Source of the DNA: Elephas maximus indicus
Taxonomy: Eukaryota; Chordata; Mammalia; Proboscidea; Elephantidae
Length of the DNA stretch: 64,000 nt
Direction of reading: 5' to 3'
Assembly: GCF_024166365.1 (NCBI RefSeq)
Contig: NC_064824.1
Coordinates: forward strand, 40,834,608-40,898,607
Shown: positions 48,010-59,694 of the stretch, piece by piece
Layout of the letters: each line of letters starts with the position of its first letter
How positions within the stretch are numbered: position 1 is the stretch's first letter
Notes under the pieces: generated by a model
Databases searched by the model: none
Told to the model about the DNA's origin: nothing
What the model saw: the letters and a program-made list of their open reading frames with translations, nothing else
Program-made: the position numbers and the translations under genes

Positions 48010-48390
48010 TTTTTTAAAAATTTATTATGGTGAAAATATACGTAAAATATATGCCATCTCAGAAACTTCTACTCGTACAATTGAGTAGCATTGATTGCGT
48101 TCTTCGAGTTGTGCAACCGTTCTTGCTAGCCTTTTCAAATTATTTCACCACCATTCACATAAACTCAATGCCCCATAAGCAAAAGCTTACCCCTTCCCCC
48201 TCTCTTCCACCGCTGGTAACCATGAATAATCTTTGGATTCTATATATTTGCTTATTTCATATAAGTGAGATTATATGATATTTGTCCTTTTGCGACCGAT
48301 GTAGTTCTCTCAGCATGATGCTTTCAAGGTTCACCCATGTTGTGGCACGCATCAGGAATTCATTGCTCTTTATGGCTGAGTTGTATCATA
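48010..48390 (+). mobile_element. Old L1M-type 3' UTR
   Basis: 'ttatggtgaaaatatacgta', 'gagttgtgcaaccgttcttg', 'ctggtaaccatgaataatct', 'catataagtgagattatatg' and 'caaggttcacccatgttgtg' follow the L1MA/L1MB UTR in order. Confidence 0.78.
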
Positions 48391-51060
48391 ATTATTTTTT
48401 TAATAAGTAGAAAAAGTGGATGATTGAATGCTAAAAAGGCAATATCTAATGAACGAAGCACTTCAGCTTCCTCTTTCACGCGGGGCCATTCTAGGGAAAT
48501 GTGGTGGTGCTGGTGCTGGGAAGTATATTTCTGATTTAAATGGGTGACAAGTGGTTGTTGTCGTGATTGTCAGTATTATCAGTATTGGTTTATTCGTATG
48601 TTAATCTTGGTTTTAAGTGCAGACTCTATGCCAGTATTCTGTAATCGTACAGTAAATTAGACTTGTTACACTTATATTGAAGTTTCACAGAAGTCGTCAA
48701 CTGGAATCACCAAAGAACTTACTGTGAAAACCACTGTAATAGCTATTTGTTTTAGGATTGACTCTTTGCCATTTGAATAAGCCTTTCACTTTGTTTTTAT
48801 TATAAACGTATTGCACGTATTTCTAGGTCAACATTGAAAGACTCTACAACTGGGTTAATTTGGTGCTCTGAAACACAGTGTTCTAAAATGGATGTGCTCT
48901 GCATTTCTTGTTCCCACATGTAAAATGACCAGCAGAAATTCTGTTGACTCCCTTTGGTTTCTTCGTCTGGAATCCAAGCATAGTGTTTTATTCCTACAGA
49001 GGAGCTGGGACCATCAATTAGGCATTTGTTGTAAAGTGCTTTGATAGCTTGAAAGAATGACCTTTTATGAAAACAGGATACATTGTATTTATCCTTACGG
49101 TATTTTCTTGATTCTAATTATAACTCTTTTTTTTTTCCAACCAGGGAAGGAGATCGGAAAAGGGAAAATGTGAGTGGCACTGATTTCCATCACACACACA
49201 CGAAAAAAGAGACTGTACAAAGCTGTAGAGGAAAGTCACACTACTACAACATAGGCTGGCCTGGGTGGTGGGTCTGGTGTTAAATTTAAACACTGCCTTG
49301 AACGGAGAGAGAGGGCCCTGTTTCAGAGTACCAGCTCGACTGAAGATTAGAAAAAAAAAAATCAAGAGTTGATGTGTCTCATTCTATATTTGTAAAATTA
49401 AAAATTCATGGATTGGCACAATTAGAGGAGACTTCATAGGTCTTCTACTTGAACCCACTTCATAGATGGGAAAATGGAGATTAAAAAAATCTATGCAACT
49501 TGCTCCAAATTACACAGTTATTCTCCTGATCTTAGTTCAGTGGTCTTTGCACATGGTAGGGTTTTAGAATATCATGAGCATCATTTCCCAAAGACCTAGT
49601 GATATTGAGGTGAATGCTTGTAAACCAGGCTGAGACTTTGGGATCTACTTCACTATGGTATGAGAACATGACTTGTTTGATCTAAATTTCTTTGAGTGGA
49701 TTTCTGTCTGTGTTATCAGTACTCGGGGCCCCTGTCTCTCTTAGTGTTCTAGGGTTGCAGAAATGGACTCTGGCTAACTTAAATACAAATATACAGCTTA
49801 AATACAAAAATAAATATACAAATAAAAAAACAGGAAAGTTATTAGAAAGTTTACAGAAGAAGAGACTGAACAATCAAGGCTCAGAAAGCTCGGGACTAAA
49901 ATGCATATTTTCAGGAATTCAAGTAGCAGAACCTGATGGAGAGTCTGCTCTCGGCACCAACGTCCTTGGTCCTGCATCTTGTCATCTCAGGAAAGCTTCC
50001 CATTTCAGAGCCAGAGACTCTGACAGACTAGGGTAGCTAACGTGCCTACGCTGGCCAGGAGTAGGGAGGCGGGTGAAACACTTTGAGGAACAGGTCACCA
50101 AGACTGGACGTTTAGGGAAGGGTAGTTCCCAAAAGGATATTGAGGAAGCATTACCAAAAGAGGGAGGCCTGGATTTAGAGCAAACAGAAACATACAAATA
50201 TTTTGGAACCCACTGTATTACCATAGATAGGAAAGCATCCAGTGTACACAAATTATGACGTTGTAAGATAACTTTAAAAAAACTCAGATGTTGGCATTTA
50301 GTCTTAATTGATAGTTTTCATTTTTTACTTTCTGTAATAATTTCCAGTTTTTTTTAAGTCCAACTTTATTTACATTCCCATGTCCCATTTAAGTCAACTG
50401 GAACAAACAGCACGACTATAAGAATTTTGATCAGTTTGGTTATAAGTATTCATTCATTCAATACATTAATTCAACACATATTTATAACAGACTTTCTGAA
50501 AATAAAAGGCTCAATTTATGACACTGAATTGACAGAAGGGTGAACCAGATGTTTTCTTTTTTTTTTTTTTTTTTTAAAGTATATTACCTAACAGACTAAA
50601 GCAGTGGTTTTTAATCAGTACTCTAGGGTGGCCGACAGTTCCCAGGGGCTTTTGTCAGATAGTGGGTTGGGAACTGAGCAGTTGGACTTCTCAGTTCCTC
50701 TGTGACTCCACCTCTCCCCACCTGCTGCTCCCTACCTCTCACCCACCCTCTCCGTTCACTTCAATCAGAAGAGCTTCAGTCTTATCTGTTGAGTTTCTGA
50801 GCAAGGTTTCCTTTTATGAAAAAAAAAAAAGAAAATTTAGAAGTCATTGGGCTAAAGAGTATATGTCAACACATTAGCTTTTAGCATACTTATTAGGTTT
50901 ATTAAATAAGTGCCTTCCTAGTCCTAACTCTAAATAGATAGCAGGCATGTCTATGTAGACATGGAACTCCAATCTTTTTGATTAAAAAAATTTTTTTTTA
51001 AATCACTCTAGAATGAATAAATAGAAAATGCTCACTATGGATGAAATTTTGGGGAATGTT
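48391..51060. other. Mostly unique sequence, no gene seen
   Basis: A MIR-like patch sits at 49410-49545 and an L2-like end at about 50448-50495. The frames at 49692-50258 have no recognised domain. T- and A-runs at 50550-50577 and 50820. Confidence 0.4.
49410..49545 (-). mobile_element. MIR-like fragment
   Basis: 'cttcatagatgggaaaatgg' 'agat' then 'gcaacttgctccaaattaca' 'cagtta' is the reverse MIR/MIR3 core. Confidence 0.55.
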
Positions 51061-51063
51061 GTA

Positions 51064-51234
51064 GCTGTTGTTAGTTGCCATCAAATCAGCTTCGGCTCAT
51101 GGTGCTGAACAAAATGTTGTTCAGTACTGTGCCTTCTTCACGGTTATTGGTATGCTTGACTCTGTTGTTGTGGCTACTGTGTCAATCCCCCTCATGGAGG
51201 GTTCCCTCACTTTTGCTGACCATCTACTTTGCCA
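51064..51234 (-). mobile_element. RTE/BovB-like LINE 3' end
   Basis: Starts with the reversed tail 'gctgttgttagttgccatca' and continues through 'gtggctactgtgtcaatccc' and 'tttgctgaccatctactttg', matching in reverse the ORF end and tail seen at 17470-17636. A SINE inserted at its 5' end. Confidence 0.82.
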
Positions 51235-51246
51235 AAGGGAGTAATA

Positions 51247-51421
51247 AACCAAAAAAAAAAAAAAAAAACCCACTGCCGTAGAGTCGATTCTGACTCATAG
51301 TGACCCTATAGGACAGAGTAGAACTGCCCTGTAGAGTTCCCAAGGAGCGTCTGGCAGATTTGAACTGCCGACCCTCTGGTTAGCAGTCATAGCACTTAAC
51401 TACTACGCCACCAGGGTTTCC
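51247..51421 (-). mobile_element. AfroSINE, short type
   Basis: A18 on the plus strand (minus-strand T tail), then the reversed tail 'gtagagtcgattctgactca', B box 'gatttgaactgccgac' and A box 'actactacgccaccagggtt'. Exact 12-bp duplication 'aagggagtaata' at 51235-51246 and 51422-51433. It landed at the edge of the RTE fragment. Confidence 0.93.
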
Positions 51422-51877
51422 AAGGGAGTAATAGATAGATAAAATACAGATGCTTACCTTAACTTAGTTGGAAAGACAAGGCAAACACATAAAATAATAA
51501 AAAGCCAACAGAAAAAAAAAAAATGATTTCAGTAGGCAGTACCCAATAATTGCAACCTGGATCACCTCATTCACATCTAGAGGGAATTAGAAGAGAAAAG
51601 AAAGTTTATGTATGATTAACCCAGGCAGGGAATGTTTCCTAGATGATGGTATATTCTGTTTGGATTTAAAGTTTGAGTCTAAGGATTTAAAAAATACCAG
51701 AAAGTCCTTTTATGCTATGAATTATTTCCACATCTCCAAATTCCTAGGTGCCTTTTGGAGAATTTTTCGGCAAATATAAAAACAATAATCTCATATTCTC
51801 TCTCTTCCTTTAATTTGATTTTGCTAAATCGGAACTGAAAAGCAAAGACACAGAGTTTTATTTTGGGATATAAAGAA

Positions 51878-52027
51878 CCCAAAAATACCATTGCAGTCGA
51901 GTTGATTCCGAACTCAGGGCGACCCTAAAGGACAGAGTAGAACTGCCCCATGGAGTGTCCAAGGAGTGGCTGGTGAATTTTTGAACTGCCAACCTTTTGG
52001 TTAGCAGCTGAGTTCTTAAGCCACTGT
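51878..52027 (-). mobile_element. AfroSINE, short type
   Basis: Reversed tail 'gtcgagttgattccgaactc', then 'gttagcagctgagttcttaa' and 'gccactgtgg'. The first bases of the head are missing. The flanks 'gatataaa' and 'ggtataaa' hint at a decayed duplication. Confidence 0.87.
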
Positions 52028-53690
52028 GGGTATAAAAAAGGGTGGTATATTTTTATTTTGCCTGTTGCCCTAAGAAGAAACAATTAAGGTTAGACTAATA
52101 ATTATCAAAACTGCACGGATGATTGGAGTTCTGTATCCACACATTTTACTTTGAATTTGGTCCCTGTCATTGCCTGGTGATGAAGTTTGACTCTATGGTT
52201 TTTCTTTATGTCTGTGCTCCAGGGCCCTGGCTCTGCCCTTCCTCAGTTTGAAACATTCCTAAAGTCATTTTCCAGTGAAATCCCACCCAGTGAATTGACT
52301 CACATCAGAAGGCATTCCAGAAGTAAGAACAATCCTGCCTTTTCTGTCATTGATGTAATGGTGTTTTTTAGCATACTTTAATAGTTGTGAGCAATATTTT
52401 GGCAGGCAGCTGAAATAACCCTAGATATCTGATTGTGTTACTGACTGCTACCTTCCAAGGGGTCCCTCAGGGGAAGAGACATTATTCTAAGAACATTTTT
52501 TTATTTCTTAACTTGAGAATGTTATCTGTTAACAAAATAGTAGATTAAAAAACAGAAGTTTTTTTTTTTCTTTTAAGGATAATCTGAAGAATATAACAAC
52601 ATACGCTTAACACACCAAGTTCTGTTACATGGATTCCTTAAAACAGACTGGTATAAACATATTGATAATGCCCGAGTCTATCCTTTTAACATAGTTATAA
52701 ATTGTTAGATTAATTAAAATGCTTACCATCTAAAGTGGCGACGTTGTCTTTGAGATTTAAGCTTACAATCTATATTTTACTTTTATGTGAGGTTTTACTG
52801 GAAATTATTCCTCCTAAAAAATTAGCTAAAACTCTTAACTTGGTTTTCTTTGATTTGTATTAAACACAATTTGCAAAATTCTCTCTCTTTTTATTTTGCA
52901 TGCTTTGGAATGCTTCCTGTTTTTGATCTAAAAAAAATTTTTTTTTCCCTTAAGTAATATGAGACTGTGACTATCTTAGGTTATGAATGCATGTTTAACT
53001 GGTGTTCAACACTGTTCAATTAGCTTCCCACCTCAGGTAAAAAATATCTTTCTCTTGGTCTGGCAGTTCTAAAGCTGCAAATTTGGTTGAACCTGAGATG
53101 GGTTTGTGCAAAACCAGATTGTTTTAGTTAAAGTAATCAGTGTACTGGGTGTTCTACCTGGACATCTTGGAGAACTGCCAAGAGTCCCCAACATTTCAGT
53201 CAGAGGCAGAGTCTAAGAAGCTGTCAAGTTTTTTGTAGGCCAATTTGCCTTTGCCATGGTTCTAACATTCTCTTCATTTATCAGGAAATAACTCTAGCCT
53301 TCTGGCTTCATGTTTTATGCTGGATTTAGTTTGCAGAAGTATTTCCTAAGAGGACATTTTTCCTTAGAAAAAAGGGCTTTACATCATAATGATGTTTTAA
53401 TTACAATTGATCAAAAATGGAAACACTCCTACTTTTTGTCAGTGCCTTATGCCAAAGTGTCCTGCATATTTTATCAGTCACGATAAACTCAAATACTTAA
53501 CCTAAAGAAAGGCGGTGAAATATCTGACCAAGAGTTAAAAGATGGTAATAACTGAGTAGTCATTACCATCAGGAATGCTAAACAATCTAAAAATAATTCA
53601 TTGTTAAATGATCAAAAGTAAACCAAGCTTACTCACCATGGTCATTGTCAAATGTTTTTAAGAGAGCGTACTGCTTAAAAGTAAGAGGTT
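52028..53690. other. Unique AT-rich sequence with one exon-like segment
   Basis: No mobile element recognised. It contains the exon-like segment 52223-52322 described separately. Confidence 0.4.
52223..52322 (+). other. Exon-like segment bounded by splice consensus (weak candidate)
   Basis: A pyrimidine-rich tract 'tttttctttatgtctgtgct' 'ccag' precedes 52223, and 'gtaagaac', a strong donor form, follows 52322. The 100 bp between is open in the frame starting at 52223: GPGSALPQFETFLKSFSSEI, then PPSELTHIRRHSR, which does not look like low-complexity translation. I do not recognise the protein. No partner exon was found in the window, so it could be a chance match or an isolated exon of a gene with long introns. 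100 bp would be 33 codons plus one base (phase 0 to 1). Confidence 0.18.
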
Positions 53691-53694
53691 CAAA

Positions 53695-53884
53695 AATGAG
53701 AAATCTGGGTTAAATTTGCCATTGCCCTAATTGGCCATGTGATACTGAAAAAGTTGTTTCATCTCTTAAAAACCTCAGTTTCCTCATCTGTAATATCAAT
53801 ACCTCCTTCACAGACAGATTAAAGTGTTTAGCACAGTACCAAGCACAAATCAGAGTACCAATCACAAATTCATTAAATGTCGGC
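53695..53884 (+). mobile_element. MIR
   Basis: 'cctcagtttcctcatctgta' at about 53774-53793, with 'ggccatgtgatactgaaaaa' before it and 'agtaccaagcacaaatcaga' after it. A SINE is inserted at its 3' end. Confidence 0.8.
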
Positions 53885-53895
53885 TGTTATTATCA

Positions 53896-54067
53896 TGGAA
53901 GCCCTGGTAGCATAGTGGGTAAGTGCTACTGCTGCTAACCAAAGATTTGGGCAGTTTGAATCCACCAGGCGCTCCTTGTAAACTCTGTCGGACAGTTCTA
54001 CTCTGTAGTATAGGGTCACTATGAGTTGGAATCGACTGGATCGCAGTGGTTTGGTTTTGGTTTGGTT
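53896..54067 (+). mobile_element. AfroSINE, short type
   Basis: 'tggaagccctggtagcatag' head, 'gctgctaacc' block, 'gtttgaatccaccaggcgct', tail 'agttggaatcgactggatcg' and a (GGTTT)n end. Exact 11-bp duplication 'tgttattatca' at 53885-53895 and 54068-54078. Confidence 0.93.
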
Positions 54068-54239
54068 TGTTATTATCACTACTTTTAATTTATTTTGTAC
54101 CATCATCTAAATGTATTGGACTGTTTAAAAAAAAAATTTAATCCCAAAAGTGTTTTTGTCATTTGTCAATATCAGTTAAGAACATGGTAGCAATAGCTAG
54201 TGGAATATTTTGATATATTAAGAGTTATGCATAAAACAA

Positions 54240-54760
54240 ATTATAATTTCTCAATCAGAAGTAATCATTGTTGATACGTTTGCAAATTTCAAACCAATTT
54301 TTTCTATGAATTTGTTTTGCACATATTGTTTGAAAAATGGGGCTTGCAATGTATATTGAGCTTTTAGTGTTCAATGTTATATTGGTGAGAACTATTTGTT
54401 TAGATGGTCTTCAAAAACACAATTTTTAAATTTAAATTGAATAAATAATATTCTATTATGCAAAATGGTAAGACTGTAACTTATTTAAATATTCCCCTAT
54501 CATTAGATATTTAGGCTGCTCTAATTTTTACTTATTATGAATAACTATAGGGTCACTATGAGTCAGAATTGACTTGTTGGCAATGGATTTATGAATAACA
54601 TTGTCATGCACATCCTTCCACATACAGATCTAAAAGTATAATAAATGCATTCAAATATCTGAATATTTTAAAGGAGTGTCATATATTCTAAGCACTTTCC
54701 TGAAAATTTGTACCAATTAATCTGCCCATCAGTGTCACCTCATATATTTGCGAACCCCAA
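54240..54760 (+). mobile_element. Old L1M-type 3' UTR
   Basis: 'tagatatttaggctgctcta' 'atttttac' 'ttattatgaataa', interrupted by a 43-bp SINE stub, then 'cacatccttccacatacaga' and 'tctgcccatcagtgtcacct'. Confidence 0.6.
54546..54588 (+). mobile_element. 43-bp AfroSINE tail stub
   Basis: Only 'tatagggtcactatgagtca' 'gaattgacttgttggcaatgga', the last part of the SINE, flanked by an exact 11-bp duplication 'ttatgaataac' (54535-54545, 54589-54599). An extreme 5' truncation rather than a decayed longer copy. Confidence 0.9.
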
Positions 54761-55304
54761 GTTAAGACATTCTTTATCTTCTTCTTCATGTTGACCTGTT
54801 ACTCTTACGTAGTAAATGGGTGAATTCGCCTGCTAATTTCCCCTGTACACACAAAATCTGCCTTAGCTTATTTTGATTGACATTTAACTGCATATCTTGA
54901 ATCACATAGAAATTTCAATAGTTATAATTTCTTTATGAAGGAATTTTAAGTGGCAACAGAAAAAAGAAATGGATTAAGAAGAGAATTATATTATTGGATA
55001 TAAGAACTGTATGAATTGAAAAATGGCTAATCATTACAAAAAAATAGAAAAGCCAGGCCAAGGTAATTTGTATTTTATGCCCTCATTGCAAAGGAGAAAG
55101 GCAATCAGAATGAGTGACTGGATCATCATTCCTTGTTCAAGTAACTGGTCCTTCAAGTGCGGTATATCTTCTTTGCATTATTATTCACGAATACCTTTCA
55201 GCCAAAGTATGTTTACAGGATGTCAGATTTAGTGGGCATGTGGTCAATGGAATTTATTTGAGAGGAACACATCACATGTGTAGTGGTAGCCTCAGTCTGC
55301 ATCT
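54761..55304. other. Unique sequence, no gene seen
   Basis: No element or exon recognised; short overlapping frames at 55023-55335 have no known domain. Confidence 0.4.
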
Positions 55305-55529
55305 AGGATTCAGTCGTTCATTCTTCAAATATTAATTGAGCACCAAGTGGGTGATGGGGTCCGTTCTAGACAAATAGTGAGCCAAAGATATGAAAACCTT
55401 TGCCCTCTTGGACTTTATATTTTGGTAAAGGAAGGCAATAATAAACAAAATAAATATGTTGCAGAACACATTTGGAGGTAATAAGTGCAACACAGTGAGA
55501 TAAGGAAAGCGATAGGGACATTGGGGTGG
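55305..55529 (-). mobile_element. L2 3' end, part before an LTR insertion
   Basis: 'tcgttcattcttcaaatatt' 'aattgagcacc', 'gggtccgttctagacaaata' and 'gccctcttggactttatatt' follow the reversed L2 terminus. Colinear with 55948-56060. Confidence 0.72.
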
Positions 55530-55942
55530 TGTCTTAGTTATCTAGTACGCTGTAGCAGGAATACTACAAATGCCTGGGCTCAGCAAACAGAAATTTATTT
55601 TCTCAGGGTTTAGGAGGCTAGAAGTCTGAATTCAGGGTGCTGGTTCTAGGGGAAGGCTTCCTAACTCTGTCAACTCTGGAGGATGATCCTTGTCTCTTCT
55701 GAGCTCCTTCTACTGGGCAATCTTCATGTGGCTTGGCATCACTCTTCCTCGTCTCTCCTCTGCTCACTTAAGCTTTAATCTCTTTTATATCTCAAAAGAG
55801 ATTGACTCAAAATACACCCTACACAAATCCTACCTAATTAACATAGCAAAGATAATCCATTCCCAAATGGGATTATAACCACAGGTATAAAGGTTAAGTT
55901 TTAGAGCACATATTTTGGGGGCACATAGTTCAATCCACAACA
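55530..55942 (-). mobile_element. Solo LTR of an ERVL-MaLR-type retrotransposon
   Basis: 413 bp beginning TG and ending CA ('tgtcttagttatctagtacg' ... 'ttcaatccacaaca'), with a 5-bp duplication 'ggtgg' (55525-55529, 55943-55947) as expected for the ERVL class. Reads as an LTR on the minus strand ('tgttgtggattgaactatgt'). No internal region, so it arose by LTR-LTR recombination. Related to 42745-43251. Inserted in L2. Confidence 0.85.
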
Positions 55943-55947
55943 GGTGG

Positions 55948-56060
55948 GAATTGGGTTAACATGTTAAATGGGTGGTCAAGAAAGGCCTCTCTTCAATGTG
56001 ACTTGAGCAAAGGCTTAAAGGAGGTGAGGAAAGGAGTGATGTAGATGCTCGAACAAAGTG
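55948..56060 (-). mobile_element. L2, part after an LTR insertion
   Basis: 'aatgtgacttgagcaaaggc' 'ttaaaggagg' matches the reverse L2 '(g)tgacatttgagctgagacct(g)aa' region, following on from 55529. Confidence 0.55.
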
Positions 56061-57640
56061 TTTTCCAGAGTGTCCACTATTGAGAGTTCAGGATTGTCTG
56101 GTCAACTGGGACGTTGGCCCCACAAAAGCCTTTGTGAAATGGGACAAAGAAGTCTGAGAGAGAACAAACCCTAAGGGAAAAAACTCTATGCATAATGAGC
56201 TTGATCCACAAGGCACTGAGGAGGGAAAGGAGAAGGATCCTGTCTGGTGGCTTATATATGAATCTGGTCCTGGATATGTCTAGAAAGATCCTTGCTAACA
56301 TTGAATTGTCATAAAGTATATTACAGCAGAGGAAGACCTAACCTCCCCTTTTCTACAGATAGCAGAGCAGAAAGGACTACAATATTTAGGGTGCAGGATG
56401 AAAAGCAGCAGTGACCACTATGCTTAGGCCTCAGGATAATTGAAATGTGGATATTGGTGGGTCTTGTGTCTTGTGGGATAAAGGCCACTGTCAGTGAAGA
56501 ACTACTGCTCTGCATCATGAGAGCCAGAGGAGCTAAATTGTCAGAGTGGCAAGAATTATAAATTAGAGGCAGCAAATGGCAGAGCAGTGTAGACACCAAA
56601 GGAGGGGGGGGTCCGTGGGAAATGTCCCTTGGGAATCCCCAGAAGTGCATGTGGGGGTGGCCTTTATAGGGAGGTTGAGGTTCTGTTAGAGTAATTTATG
56701 TATGAAAGTTATTTTAACCTAATTTATCCCCACAGGCAAATATGTAGATCGTTGGGTGCTTTCTTAGCATTTTTCAGTGTTGAACTAAAATTCTGAAGTA
56801 AATAAGCTTTCATTAAGTTTTTCCTTCTTTAGCCCAAGGATACTGAAGACCAGCTGGTCAGGCTGGCAGCTGGAAAGACCAATGGTAAAATCCAGTAATA
56901 CTCTCCATAGCAGGGAAGCGGGAATAGCACCACAGATTTGTAATTCAGTAAATCTTGCCAAAAAAACTGTGTAATGATCACAACTCTTATATGCTGCTAT
57001 TTTTTTACTTGGTCATTTAAAGGCCAGATCAGCAAGAGATCTTTCAAACATGATTTTATTCTGACTGATAATTGATGCAAAGTTGCCAGTCAGCTAGATT
57101 CTCTCTCTAAGCCTTCAGTAAGTACCTTTTCTTCCTATTCTGACTTTTGAAGTGTATGCAATTTGTCTGTCTTGGTGTAAAGGAAATTTCCAACTTCTGT
57201 ACAGGTTGAGAGGGAGAAGAATGGAAATACAGATGTGTAATAGATGCTGCTTTCCCCAGTGACTGGGGAAACTTCTCTCTAGCTCGTGGAATTATTGAGG
57301 CTGTTAGACACACCTATTATTCTACATTAATGAAGACATAATTTTTTTGCTAATTGGTGCAGGTTCATCTAAAGAAGGTGGACTCTCACTTGAAATAGTT
57401 ACTTATTTGGGAGTAAAGAGATAAGAATAATTAAATTAGTTAGCTTGCTGTATTTCATGGATGCTTGCAGAAGATATGAGAGATCTGAGTCCAAAACAAA
57501 GGACTTGATTACTTATGACACGTCAAACAGCATGAGAATCAGCATAATTGGTGCCTGGAACCCCTAATCCTATACAGCAACATGAAGTGAGTCAGACTAT
57601 GTATGTACATATGCAGTAAGTTGTATTACAGGATAGAAAT
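56061..57640. other. Unique sequence, no gene seen
   Basis: No confident element. The 109-codon minus-strand frame at 56321-56650 has no known domain. Confidence 0.4.
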
Positions 57641-57648
57641 CCTGTGCT

Positions 57649-57863
57649 TCAAAAAAGCCAAACGCACTCCTATCAAGTCAATTCAGACTCACAGTGACCC
57701 TAAAAGACAGAGTAGGACTGCCTCATAGAGCTTCTGAAGTTGTAAATGTTTTACTTAAGCAGACCACCACATCTTTCTCCTGTGGAGAAGCTGGTATGTT
57801 TGAACCCCCGATCTTTCAGTTAGCAGCTGAGTGCTTAACTACTGTGCCACCAGGGCTCCTTAC
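57649..57863 (-). mobile_element. AfroSINE, variant with extended middle
   Basis: Reversed tail 'caagtcaattcagactcaca', then 'cagaccaccacatctttctc' 'ctgtgg' (the same extra block as 19485-19525), B box 'gtttgaacccccgatc' and head 'actactgtgccaccagggct' 'cct'. Flanking 8-mers 'cctgtgct' (57641-57648, 57864-57871). Confidence 0.9.
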
Positions 57864-58815
57864 CCTGTGCTCAGGAAACTCAAAAGTTTTGTGTTAGACA
57901 ATAAGTCTGCCTGTCCATTGCTCAAGAGGGAGACACTATCTTTATCTTCCCTGACTGTTCCTTGAAAATGCAGTCCAGGACAAAGGCAATCAGTGCTTTT
58001 TCTTGCAAGGTATACAAAATGTGAGAGATCCTTAGAGAATTGCCCGTCAGCATCATTCCAATTGGTTTTAAGGAAATAAGCCAAAAAAGTGAAAAAGAAA
58101 CCTAAAGCCTTTTGATTTTTTTAAGACTATATCTTCCCTGGTAGAAGCTCTGTCACAACCAATAAATTTTCAATTTACCATCATCTTCGGACAATTACCA
58201 ACATCCTCTGGGGCAATGTGGACATTTCTGTTGTGACACTGAAGCTACTGAGGGACAGTCCTTGTGTTCTTCAACCATGGTTATTTTAGATAAAAGAACT
58301 TATTTTCCTTCCTAGACTCTGTCTTATGCTCTGCAAGTCCAAGGGCATTTAGTCCTAAGCGGGTAGTTCTACTTATCTGTTTACTTAATGTCCTGGGGTT
58401 GAGTCTGTGATAGAGAAGAAGAGATTGCTGGAAAGGAAGTCTGACACAATGACCAAATCATAAACCGTAACTCCATTAAGTCCTCTTTTCATATTGAATA
58501 GGCAATGAAATTGTATTACCTGCCTCTACAATGGAAAGAAAAATCAATATGTGCTGTTTCTTCATTTAATGAATGTGCTTCTCTAGCCTCCCTGCTGCTG
58601 CTACCCCCAACAGTTTACCTTACCATGATAAGAAACACTGTAAAATGTGGGGTGGGCCTGAGTCTTTAGAAGGTGCTTTCTCATATCTGTCAATCAATAA
58701 AGTTTTTAAACAAGTCAGTTGTCACTATGGCTAACAAAAAAGTGCATAATCAGGATAGAGTAAAGCATAATTACTTGCTGAAGCAAAGATTTCTTCTACC
58801 ACCTCCTAGGATGTC

Positions 58816-58829
58816 TGGGAATTGTAGTT
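58816..58829 (-). promoter_or_regulatory. ZNF143/Staf-like binding word (weak)
   Basis: 'tgggaattgtagtt' is the reverse complement of the 'aactacaattccca' core of ZNF143 sites, with 'aggatgtc' next to it. It is isolated in AT-rich DNA without a CpG-rich promoter, so use in the cell is doubtful. Confidence 0.3.
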
Positions 58830-58859
58830 AAGCGTGTATTGCATAATAGAGTGCTAGAT

Positions 58860-58965
58860 TGGGGGACGCTCTTCAGCTCCATACAACTGAGCTATGCTAT
58901 CTTGATTAAGCCACTTAACGTCTCTGACTCTCCGATGTTCATACGCCAAATGAAGAGAATAATTT
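58860..58965 (+). mobile_element. Degraded MIR (tentative)
   Basis: 'cttgattaagccacttaacg' 'tctctgactctcc' and 'gccaaatgaagagaataatt' echo the MIR core and 3' part. Confidence 0.5.
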
Positions 58966-59694
58966 TTGTTTTGTTCAACTCACATGTTCACAATGAATAT
59001 TAAAATTAACAACATACTGTATGCATATGAAAGTGCTTTGGTAATCAAGTCTGGTATAATTGTAATACAGTATTTCAATTATGTCAATATTTAAGCAACT
59101 TTTTTATAATATTGGCATTGAGGAAATGTTTAATATTTCCTCAAGCTTCAGCTTTTTGCAACATAGGAAGCATTATCTGATCCATAAAAAGAAAAAAAAA
59201 ATCTGTGTAAGAAAGAGTAATGTTCTAGAATGTTAGGAAAATCTAAGAAACAACTGTACAAGATTGTTCTGATTTTTCATTAATGTGGTTTTCTTAGTTG
59301 CACAATTCCCAAAGGTAAACAAGAGTGACGACCAAATAAGTTCCGGGAATGTTCTCTACACTCTCTTCATCTGAACTTCCTGTGATAGTATCATTCTCAA
59401 TTTATGAGTCGTGGTAATATTAATATTTTTTTTTTTTAGCAACTGGAAAACAGGAATCAACAAATATACTTAGGATAGGTAGTGGGGAAAAAGGCTTTGC
59501 TTCCCTACTAGAGTAATTCTTGGAAACTTTGACCTACGAAGTAACCTACAGTATTTGCTTTTGTTCTAACTTTGAAGATAAACATGAAATCCATATGATT
59601 TCATAATTTTTAGCAACCAACACTGGAAATCAGTAAACACAAATACTGACGTTTGTTTGTTTGTTTCTTCCCCTGATTAATTAGCCACTAACTT

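Larger units (their letters stand above)
57872..59690. other. Mostly unique sequence, no gene seen
   Basis: Contains a MIR-like patch at 58860-58965 and a ZNF143-like word at 58816-58829. No exon supported. Confidence 0.4.
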
